A DNA stretch of 64,000 nt, from the NCBI GenBank assembly GCA_964627305.1, contig CAZVHP010000004.1, forward strand, positions 62,001 to 126,000, read 5' to 3'. The notes under the pieces were generated by a model. It was not told the origin of the DNA. It saw only the letters and a program-made list of their open reading frames with translations, and searched no databases. The stretch comes from WJKG01 sp964627305 (GTDB lineage Bacteria; Zixibacteria; MSB-5A5; GN15; FEB-12). Of this stretch, positions 17,608-25,216 are shown in pieces. Position 1 is the stretch's first letter; each line of letters begins with the position of its first letter. Made by a program: the position numbers and the translations under genes.

Positions 17608-19272
17608 ATGAAGCCGAAGAAGTGCAAAGCCAAACGCGGCACCACACTCACCTGCAAGGGTTGGCATCAGGAAGCCGCCTTCCGCATGATCAACAACAAC
17701 CTCGATCCCGAAGTCGCCGAGAGACCGGATGAGCTGATTGTCTATGGCGGCTACGGCAAGGCAGCCCGCAACTGGGGGTGCTACGACGCCATTGTCGGAA
17801 GTCTCAAGAAGCTGGAGAACGACGAGACGCTACTGGTGCAGTCCGGCAAACCGGTCGGTAGCTTTCGCACCCACGAGCACTCTCCGCGCGTGCTGATCGC
17901 CAACTCGAATCTGGTCCCGGCATGGGCGACATGGGACCACTTCCGCAAACTCGACGCTATGGGGCTGATCATGTTCGGCCAGATGACGGCCGGCAGCTGG
18001 ATATACATCGGCACCCAGGGGATCATTCAAGGCACATACGAAACATTTGTCGCGGCGGGGGTCCAGCACTTTGGTGGCGATCTGACGGGCAGGTGGATAC
18101 TCACCGGCGGTATGGGCGGTATGGGTGGTGCCCAGCCGTTGGCGGCAACGATGGCTGGCGCTTCGACACTGGTAGTGGAGGTCGATGAGTCCCGTATTAA
18201 CCGCCGAGTGAAGCAGGGCTTCTGTGATGTCAAGGTCAAGACGCTGGACAAGGCGCTCAAGATGATCAAGGAACACGCGAAATCCGGCCAGCCGATATCG
18301 ATTGGGCTGGTCGGCAACTGTGCCGAGATGTTCCCGGAGATCTATCGGCGCGGAATTGTGCCCGACATGGTCACGGACCAGACCTCGGCCCACGATGAAC
18401 TCAATGGTTATATTCCCGAGGGGCTGACGATGACCGAGGCAGCCAAGCTGCGCAAGAAGAACCCCAGAGACTACATCCGCCGGGCGTACGAGTCAATGGT
18501 GAAACACTGCGATGCTATGGTGAAATTCCAGAAGGCCGGCTCGATTGTCTTCGATTACGGCAACAATCTGCGCGGCCAGGCCCAGAGTGCGGGACTGAAG
18601 ACCGCGTTCGATTATCCCGGGTTTGTCCCGGCATACGTTCGCCCGCTTTTCTGCGAGGGGAAGGGCCCATTCCGCTGGGCGGCGCTTTCGGGTGACCCGA
18701 AAGATATCGCGGTAACCGACGAAATCGTGAAAAAAGAGTTCGCTTACAACAAGCCGTTGATGCGGTGGATCGATATGGCTCAGGAGAAGATCCCCTTCCA
18801 GGGTCTGCCCGCCCGTATTTGCTGGCTTGGTTATGGCGAGCGGGCGCGCTTTGCGGAAGTACTCAACGATCACATTCGCAAGGGCAAGATATCAGCACCG
18901 GTTGTGATCGGACGCGATCATCTCGACTGTGGCTCCGTAGCATCGCCCAACCGTGAGACCGAAGCCATGAAAGACGGGTCCGATGCCATCGCCGACTGGC
19001 CGCTGCTCAACGGACTGCTCAACGCCGTCAGCGGCGCCAGTTGGGTCTCTATTCATCACGGCGGCGGTGTTGGGATGGGTCAGGCAATTCACGCCGGTCA
19101 GGTGATTGTGGCCGACGGCACCAAAGAGATGGATCTGCGACTGAATCGGGTGCTGACCAACGACCCCGGTATCGGGATCGCCCGGCATGTGGACGCCGGC
19201 TATGACGAGGCTGTCAAGACGGCGCGCAAACACAAGATCAAGATTCCGATGATGAAGACGGGCCGAAGATAG
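17608..19272 (+). CDS. hutU: Urocanate hydratase
   Basis: This enzyme converts urocanate to imidazolone propionate in histidine breakdown, using tightly bound NAD as an electrophile. The 554-residue length is typical. Family segments include YGGYGKAARNWGCYDAI, MFGQMTAGSWIYIGTQGI, the NAD-binding GGMGGMGGAQPLAAT and the active-site region ARICWLGYGERARF. AGGAG stands ten bases before ATG 17608; a longer in-frame extension has no support. The other histidine-utilisation genes (hutH, hutI, hutG or hutF) are not in the window. Confidence 0.96.
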   Translation: MKPKKCKAKRGTTLTCKGWHQEAAFRMINNNLDPEVAERPDELIVYGGYGKAARNWGCYDAIVGSLKKLENDETLLVQSGKPVGSFRTHEHSPRVLIANSNLVPAWATWDHFRKLDAMGLIMFGQMTAGSWIYIGTQGIIQGTYETFVAAGVQHFGGDLTGRWILTGGMGGMGGAQPLAATMAGASTLVVEVDESRINRRVKQGFCDVKVKTLDKALKMIKEHAKSGQPISIGLVGNCAEMFPEIYRRGIVPDMVTDQTSAHDELNGYIPEGLTMTEAAKLRKKNPRDYIRRAYESMVKHCDAMVKFQKAGSIVFDYGNNLRGQAQSAGLKTAFDYPGFVPAYVRPLFCEGKGPFRWAALSGDPKDIAVTDEIVKKEFAYNKPLMRWIDMAQEKIPFQGLPARICWLGYGERARFAEVLNDHIRKGKISAPVVIGRDHLDCGSVASPNRETEAMKDGSDAIADWPLLNGLLNAVSGASWVSIHHGGGVGMGQAIHAGQVIVADGTKEMDLRLNRVLTNDPGIGIARHVDAGYDEAVKTARKHKIKIPMMKTGRR

Positions 19273-19504
19273 CGCTGGTTTCTCCAGTTATGCAGCGCGG
19301 TCGATGGTGTCCGGATTCCCCCTTCGCAGCAAGCCTCGTCAGGCGAGAGCGCTGGTGAGTTGACCCTGAGCTTCCTGTACCGAGGAACAACACCAGAGAT
19401 ACCTCATCGAGCGGACTGTTTGTCAGAGTCGGTGTGCAGGTAGTAGATTGAGGTTATCGCGTTAGTCGAAGCAGAGTCACGCCAAACTGTTACGGAGAAA
19501 CCGC

Positions 19505-20704
19505 ATGGACAATTTCATGTTTCACCTGCCGACACGAGTCGTTTTTGGCCCCGGCACTCTTCGCAGACTGGGAGAGATGGCCGGGGACATTGGGCGGCGT
19601 CCGCTGTTGGTGACCGGTAAATCATCCTCGGGAGAAACCGGCATTTTGAACCGGGCCATGGACTATCTGGAGCACGCCGGCTTGCAGCCGGCGCTCTTCG
19701 CACAGATAGAAGCGAATCCGCGTGTCGAGACAGTTGACCGCGCCGTCGCACTGGCCAGGGAACGGAAATGTGACTTCGTCATCGGTCTGGGCGGGGGATC
19801 ACCCATGGATGCCGCCAAGGTGATCGCGTTGGCAGCAGCCGAGGGGTACCCGGCGTGGGAGTTCATTCCTCATGGAGGCGAGGTGGTGCGCCAGGCGACC
19901 AAGGCCCTGCCGCTGCTGATGGTGCCGACTCTGGCCGCAACCGGCAGCGAAGTCAACGGCGTGGCAGTGATTACTAACTGGGAAACCCACGAGAAGGCCG
20001 TCATAGGGCACCGTCTGCTGTATCCGAGGGTGTCCATTGTTGATCCGGAGTTGACGGTTACCGTCCCGCGCGATTACACGATCGACGGCGGTATTGACAT
20101 TATCAGCCATGTGATCGAGGGCTTTTTCACCGGTGTTGAGTCGACGCCGCTGCAGGACCGTTTCTCGCTGGCGGTGGTGCGCACGGTCATGGAGTATCTG
20201 CCACGAGTAATGGAGAATCCCAATGACATCAATGCTCGTTCGCAGTTGTCATGGTGTTCAGTGGTAGCCATGTCCGGGCTGGTGAATCCCGGCCGGGGTG
20301 ACAAGTGGCCGCTCCACGCCCTGGAGCATCCGCTTTCAGGTCACTATGACATTTCCCATGGTCGCGGTCTGGCCCTGCTGCTGCCGCGATTGATGGCGTT
20401 TACCATCAAGGCACGACCGCAGAAGTTCGGTTTCATGGCGCGCGAGCTGTTTCATCTGGATGAAGGGGACGACATGCGGCTGGGGCAGCAGGCGATTGAC
20501 GGTGTGGTTGATTTCCTGCGGTCGGTTGATCGCTTTTTGGTGATGAGTGATGTGGGTATCCCTGATGACTCCCGGTTCGAAGCCATGGCCGATGACACTA
20601 TTCGGCTGTACGGCACGGCAGAGGGTTGCCTTGCCAATCCGCGTCCGTTGTATAAGGATGATGTGGTGGAAATCTACAGCCGCTGCCAGAGTGCGGTCGT
20701 ATAG
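19505..20704 (+). CDS. Iron-containing alcohol dehydrogenase
   Basis: This 399-residue group III dehydrogenase reduces aldehydes or oxidises alcohols with NAD(P)H. The nucleotide-binding motif GLGGGSPMDAAK is at about 94-105. Metal ligands are supplied by IDGGIDIISHVIE (Asp and His) and HALEHPLSGHYDISHG (two His). The overall pattern is close to the YqhD/butanol dehydrogenase type. The substrate is unknown. The next gene, a radical SAM/SPASM protein, starts 35 bases downstream on the same strand, so the two probably form an operon. Confidence 0.92.
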   Translation: MDNFMFHLPTRVVFGPGTLRRLGEMAGDIGRRPLLVTGKSSSGETGILNRAMDYLEHAGLQPALFAQIEANPRVETVDRAVALARERKCDFVIGLGGGSPMDAAKVIALAAAEGYPAWEFIPHGGEVVRQATKALPLLMVPTLAATGSEVNGVAVITNWETHEKAVIGHRLLYPRVSIVDPELTVTVPRDYTIDGGIDIISHVIEGFFTGVESTPLQDRFSLAVVRTVMEYLPRVMENPNDINARSQLSWCSVVAMSGLVNPGRGDKWPLHALEHPLSGHYDISHGRGLALLLPRLMAFTIKARPQKFGFMARELFHLDEGDDMRLGQQAIDGVVDFLRSVDRFLVMSDVGIPDDSRFEAMADDTIRLYGTAEGCLANPRPLYKDDVVEIYSRCQSAVV

Positions 20705-20739
20705 GCCAGAAGAGCGAAAGATCAAGCGAGCTGATTGGC

Positions 20740-21819
20740 ATGAGTCTGATTGACGAAAAGCGACTGATGAAGGCCTGGCACGAGGACAGCGTGTATGCGC
20801 TGCAGCTTGAGGTCGGCGACGTCTGCTGTCAGGCGTGTCGGTATTGCTACATGAACGCGCTGGACACACCTCACAATCGGTTGACCGATGAGCTTATTGA
20901 GCGGATTATTGATGACGCCGCCCGTCTGGATATCACCGCCATCGAATGGCTGGGCGGGGAACCGTTGCTGCGTCCGGGCATATTCCGGTTGATGGCGCGT
21001 GCCACGCAGCGAGGCCTGCGCAACAATATCTGGACCGGCGGGCTGCCGCTGGCTGGCGAGTATGTGCGCCGTGAATGTATCTTTGCTGCTCGCGAGGGAT
21101 TGATCTCCATCCATGTGTCGAGTGTTGATCCGGATACCTACATCCGGCTGCACCCCGGTCGGCCCCTTGAGGACCTGCAGACCATTCTGGCCGCGGTAGA
21201 GGCACTGCTTGATAGCGGATATCCCGCGGAGCAGGTGATCAACTCGGTGACGTTTACGGGGACGCAGACAGCGTCGGACATGATTGCCACGATCGATTTC
21301 TTCGAGAAGAAGTACGGCATCAAGACCTCCCTGAATGTCTATCACACCTACCTGCGTCCGGGCCAGACTGATGCTGATCTGCATCGATTCATCCCCGACG
21401 AGGCCGAGGTAGCCAGAGTGTACAGCCGGTACAAGCGCCAGCATGGAATGGTGCAGATGCCGATGAACTGCGTGAACAAGCAGTACTGCTCAGCGACCGC
21501 GGCCATTCTGGCCGACGGAACTGTCACACCGTGTGCCACCATTCGCGAGCCGAACGCTCCCCGGGTGAGTGCGGAGCGCGGGCTGTTCGAGATCTTTGGG
21601 GAGTACCGGGATCATCTCATCTTCAAGCGATTCAAGACCATCGACAACCTCCCTGAGCGGTGCCGATCGTGCAGCCTTTCCGAGGAGTGCTGGGGGTGCC
21701 GGTCTCGGGCCTGGGCTGCCGGGCTGGGCATGTACGGCGAGGATCCGCGCTGTTTCCGGCATCCCGGGGGCGGTGCCGGTGACGCTGAGAGCGCCATTGA
21801 GAAAACCCGTGCCAAGTAG
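20740..21819 (+). CDS. Radical SAM protein with SPASM domain
   Basis: The 359-residue protein carries the radical SAM cluster motif Cx3Cx2C within VCCQACRYCYM (Cys29, Cys33, Cys36). A WLGGEPLLRPGIF segment follows, equivalent to the SAM-binding GGEP. The C-terminal SPASM-type auxiliary cluster motifs are CSATAAILADGTVTPC (Cx9Gx4C), CRSCSLSEECWGC (Cx2Cx5Cx2C) and a final Cys in DPRCF. SPASM enzymes modify peptides or proteins (anSME, PqqE, MftC type). No small precursor peptide with a good ribosome site is visible nearby. The alcohol dehydrogenase upstream suggests a shared pathway or a modification target, but this is only inference. The start is uncertain between ATG 20740 and 20767. Confidence 0.88.
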   Translation: MSLIDEKRLMKAWHEDSVYALQLEVGDVCCQACRYCYMNALDTPHNRLTDELIERIIDDAARLDITAIEWLGGEPLLRPGIFRLMARATQRGLRNNIWTGGLPLAGEYVRRECIFAAREGLISIHVSSVDPDTYIRLHPGRPLEDLQTILAAVEALLDSGYPAEQVINSVTFTGTQTASDMIATIDFFEKKYGIKTSLNVYHTYLRPGQTDADLHRFIPDEAEVARVYSRYKRQHGMVQMPMNCVNKQYCSATAAILADGTVTPCATIREPNAPRVSAERGLFEIFGEYRDHLIFKRFKTIDNLPERCRSCSLSEECWGCRSRAWAAGLGMYGEDPRCFRHPGGGAGDAESAIEKTRAK

Positions 21820-21886
21820 ACGGGCTACAGGTTTGGTCACCGGCAGGCGCGGCATTTGAGCGTGGTATCGAGCGTGGTGTCAGCGT

Positions 21887-23263
21887 TCAGCTTCCGGTAG
21901 GTGTTGTCTCCGCGTTGGTCTTCTCCTGTCCCATCTGCAGGATGTACTCGGCCACCAGTTGTAGTTGCTCGTCCCCAAGATGGGCGAACGACGGCATGGG
22001 GGCGAACTGGTCGCGCTTCTTACCGGGGTTCCTGGTCCAGGCTACGATTCCTGCAATATCCCCGGCATAGATCTGCTGGACCTCCGTGATCGACGGTCCG
22101 GCCAGCACGCGGTCATAGGCATGGCAGGCCGCGCAGTTTTTGAAGACGCTTTTACCGGTGGGACCCGGCGCCAGGGCTTCGCCCAGCCCCAGGCCGGCAT
22201 CGAGGCGCATGTGGGCTGCGAGGTTGACCGCACGGAAGGTATCGGAGCGATTGGCCATCAACGCGCGGTGGTCAGTCAGACTCGCCTCCCGGTAGACGTG
22301 TCGGCCGGTCGCCATGAAGACCACGACAAGCGTAAAGATCATCAGGATAGGCACGTAGTATCGGCCTATGGCTCTGTCACTGGTGCGCAGTTCCGCCCAG
22401 AGCAGGACCATAACTGTCGCCGCGATAATGACGCCGATCGAGATAACGATCACCAGGGTGTACGTCACACCTATGGCAGGCAGGGTGAGCAGCAGCAGTG
22501 GGCCGAACAGCACCTGCGCAAGCGTGACATAGAAGGTGACACGGTAGAACAGGCGTCGCAGTTGCGGCCGCGTGAACTCAGGCAGGTAGTGCTCGACAGG
22601 GAATCCCTTGCGTCCGAACCACCCCGCGAGGAACAGGCCGGTGATTGCCAGACTGGCCATCAGAAAGTGGAAGTAGCGAGGGAAGACGTTTCCTATCTGC
22701 AGCGAGGAGAAGAACCCTGCCACCTGCGACCATTGGCCGGGAAACAGCATGAGATTGATGTTTGACAGGAAGACCAGCGGGATGCACAAAAACAAGACAG
22801 CGGAGGCAATGCCGAGGGCAATATGGCGGCGTTTTTTGGGGCCGGTCCAGCGATCCCAGGTAAACTTGTGCAGATAGGTCAGCAGAAACACCAGGATGAT
22901 CAAGGGCACCAGGCCGAGCCAGGCATAGCCGGTGAGCACGTTGGCCGAGTAGAAGTACGTCGTGTACAGCAGGTTGATGGCGAGCAACGGTCCCACGCCG
23001 AGAACCACGGCGAGGCTCTTGTTGACGGTTATGGTGGCGCCGATGCGGCGGGCCAGACTATCGTATCTGGGCCAGGTCAGTCCCATGATCTCAAACAGGG
23101 CGGTCAACAGCGAACCACCGACCATAAGATTGACAAACAAGATGTGCAGCAGAAACAGCGCTACCAGTATAATCTCAAGCTCCCAGCTGTTCAGCGGCAG
23201 GGGGAGTGCCAGCTCACGTGGCACGGCGGTTGCGGCAATGAGGCATGTGACGGAAGGTATCAT
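21887..23263 (-). CDS. CydA-like membrane protein with C-terminal cytochrome c domain
   Basis: The 458-residue protein has about nine membrane helices followed by a monoheme cytochrome c domain with CAACH at about 377-381 and a likely Met ligand in APMPSF. Its N-terminal helix (LLHILFVNLMVGGSLLTALFEIMG at about 38-61) resembles the heme-ligand helix of cytochrome bd subunit CydA, with His40 in the place of the b595 ligand. It lies 36 bases downstream of a similar gene and has a GAGGA ribosome site. The pair probably forms one membrane redox complex. Whether it reduces oxygen, and whether its donor is quinol or cytochrome, cannot be read directly. Confidence 0.8.
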   Translation of the reverse strand: MIPSVTCLIAATAVPRELALPLPLNSWELEIILVALFLLHILFVNLMVGGSLLTALFEIMGLTWPRYDSLARRIGATITVNKSLAVVLGVGPLLAINLLYTTYFYSANVLTGYAWLGLVPLIILVFLLTYLHKFTWDRWTGPKKRRHIALGIASAVLFLCIPLVFLSNINLMLFPGQWSQVAGFFSSLQIGNVFPRYFHFLMASLAITGLFLAGWFGRKGFPVEHYLPEFTRPQLRRLFYRVTFYVTLAQVLFGPLLLLTLPAIGVTYTLVIVISIGVIIAATVMVLLWAELRTSDRAIGRYYVPILMIFTLVVVFMATGRHVYREASLTDHRALMANRSDTFRAVNLAAHMRLDAGLGLGEALAPGPTGKSVFKNCAACHAYDRVLAGPSITEVQQIYAGDIAGIVAWTRNPGKKRDQFAPMPSFAHLGDEQLQLVAEYILQMGQEKTNAETTPTGS

Positions 23264-23299
23264 TATTGGTAATCCTCGGCACGATTCCTGTTCATGGGG

Positions 23300-24706
23300 C
23301 TACAGCCTTGCGTCTGGGTCGGGATTGACGGCTTTGGGGATGCCTCGTGACTGCGCTCCGCTCAGCGGGGCGTGAGTCTGTTCGAGGTCCTTCAGGTAGG
23401 CAACCAGAGCGTCGAGTTCACGTTGATTGCCCGGGAAAGGTGGCATGTAGGTGCGCGTGTTGTGCATCGTCTCGACAAACAGCCCCATCACCTCCGGATC
23501 CCAGCGGCCCTCGCCGTAGAGGTTGTTGAACTTGTCTACCGTGGAATTGATGCCGGTGGTGGTATGGCAGCGGGCGCAGGCGATGCGGAAGATATCCTGG
23601 CCGGCCTCGATCAGGTTGGCCTCAGTGACCCGTTTATGAGCTACAAAGGTAGCGTGGGTCAGCACGCCATCACGCTTGTAGACGGGATAGTCGGCGAGCC
23701 GGACGCCGTTGGAGTACATGTAATCCGCTACCACATACGGTTTGCGCACGAATTCACGCACTCGCTCGAAATGGCCCAGCAGCCAGATGCCAAGCAGAAA
23801 TGGGACAAGCAGCAGGACGCCGTTGATCAGACGCGGTCGGGTCAGACCGATCACCGCCGTGAGGATGATGGCTGCCAGGGCGGCGACCATGATATGGGCC
23901 AGCGTTTCGTGCCAATTCTGAAACGCTTGAGTGAGCAGGGCAACATCGAGGTTCTTCATCATGGCTTCCGGGACTACGTTCCAATACCACAGGGCACCGA
24001 CGATAAATGGAGGTACCCAGGCCAGCGTCCAGATGGAGACGAACCTGACTGCCTTGCGCCGAAGATCAGTGCCCTTCTGCGTGAAAAAGAACAGCAGGAA
24101 CCAGACACACAGCCCGGCAGTCATCAGGGCGTAGGTGGTTCTGAACAGCGACTGTGGTGCATACAGGGGGTTGAAGAAAGCAGACGTCAGGCTGCGGTCC
24201 AGCGGCCAACTGCCGGCATCCATCATGAAGCCGAGAATCGCGACGATTATTGCCATCGTCAGCCAGGAGAAGAGACTCAGGACGATTCCGACGCCTATAT
24301 GCACCTTCTTCATGAAGCCCTCTTTCCATTGCTTCCAGGTGAGGAAGTAAATAAGGATGAGTACTACCTCAGTGATGAAGACGAGCCACTCAATGAACCA
24401 GGCCCAGAAGAAGATGCGCAGCAGCGATCCGATACCGAACGGGGCGATCACGGCCGTCGTGAACCAGATGCCGACTCCAGTGAGAGCGCCAATGGTCGTG
24501 GTGACGATGAACAGCACCATGGTGACCTTGTAGGCCAGACGATCGATCTGCTCACTACCCTGTTTCCAGCCGAGCCACTCCATGAGGGTGACCAGAGGAT
24601 ACGCTCCAACCGCCAGGGGGTGATTGATGAAGACGTGGAGGATAGCAATGACCGCGATTATGAGCCGATTGCCGATGTGATCGACGAAGAAGACTGGAAA
24701 ATCCAT
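23300..24706 (-). CDS. Cytochrome bd-type subunit I-like protein with C-terminal cytochrome c domain
   Basis: The 468-residue protein has about nine membrane helices. The start aligns by eye with CydA: ILHVFINHPLAVG (His24, heme-ligand position) then LMEWLGW, followed by LTGVGIWF and WFIEWLVFITE, which carries glutamates at the positions of the CydA proton path. The C-terminal 100 residues form a cytochrome c domain with CARCH at about 377-381 and Met in TYMPPFPG. No typical CydB follows. The partner is instead another CydA-like protein with heme c. Such c-heme-bearing bd-like oxidoreductases are known in environmental genomes. The function here is inferred. Confidence 0.82.
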   Translation of the reverse strand: MDFPVFFVDHIGNRLIIAVIAILHVFINHPLAVGAYPLVTLMEWLGWKQGSEQIDRLAYKVTMVLFIVTTTIGALTGVGIWFTTAVIAPFGIGSLLRIFFWAWFIEWLVFITEVVLILIYFLTWKQWKEGFMKKVHIGVGIVLSLFSWLTMAIIVAILGFMMDAGSWPLDRSLTSAFFNPLYAPQSLFRTTYALMTAGLCVWFLLFFFTQKGTDLRRKAVRFVSIWTLAWVPPFIVGALWYWNVVPEAMMKNLDVALLTQAFQNWHETLAHIMVAALAAIILTAVIGLTRPRLINGVLLLVPFLLGIWLLGHFERVREFVRKPYVVADYMYSNGVRLADYPVYKRDGVLTHATFVAHKRVTEANLIEAGQDIFRIACARCHTTTGINSTVDKFNNLYGEGRWDPEVMGLFVETMHNTRTYMPPFPGNQRELDALVAYLKDLEQTHAPLSGAQSRGIPKAVNPDPDARL

Positions 24707-25216
24707 GCTCAGCCCTGCCAGTTAGTGATCAAGCCAGGAGGCGGCGACGCTTTTCCCTCCCGAATCGAATCAACCGCCTGGTTCGCTAAATCGGACTTAT
24801 TCCTCGTCAATTTACATGTCAGGAGTGGTTCGTCAACCTCAGAACTGACAACCGTGAACGTTTGTGGTGCCGCGACCCGGCGCCAGGAGCCCTCGCCGTG
24901 ACAGCGGTGAAATGGACCCCTGCCTCGCCGTTCATTCTGTGCATTCCTCGAACAAGCGGATAAGCTGTTGTATAACATAGGATTATCCGGGCGGCGGGCT
25001 GCGCGTTGCTGCTGTGACGGTTAAGGAAACCGGCCGGGTGCCGAAACCAAGCAGTATAGGAGATTATCGAGGATCGTCGGGGACCTGCCTTTGCAAGTCC
25101 CCTTCGGTCCGGTCGAGATGTACTCGGCTGTATTCACGCAGCGAACTGAAACACATAGGGCCTAAACATAACCCGATCCGGCACCGTAGGGTGCGGGGAG
25201 ACTAAGGAGTAGCGAA
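24707..25216. other. 510-base intergenic leader region between the cytochrome pair and the chemoreceptor
   Basis: No coding frame is convincing. A TTGTATAACA element near 24968 could be a -10 region. Downstream, several small hairpins could form in an untranslated leader of the chemoreceptor. One is CGGTT/AACCG near 25018-25032. Another is GGGGAC/GTCCCC with an inner TGC/GCA pairing at 25079-25102. A third is GCACC/GGTGC near 25180-25195. AAGGAG lies before the ATG at 25217. I could not match the leader to a known riboswitch class. Confidence 0.4.

Noticed and set aside
23372..24901. Very long open frame (about 500 codons) on the plus strand opposite the bd-like gene
   Set aside because: Its product is rich in Asp, Glu, Arg and Gln with no family pattern. 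It mirrors the codon bias of the minus-strand membrane protein, whose helices and heme motif are clear.
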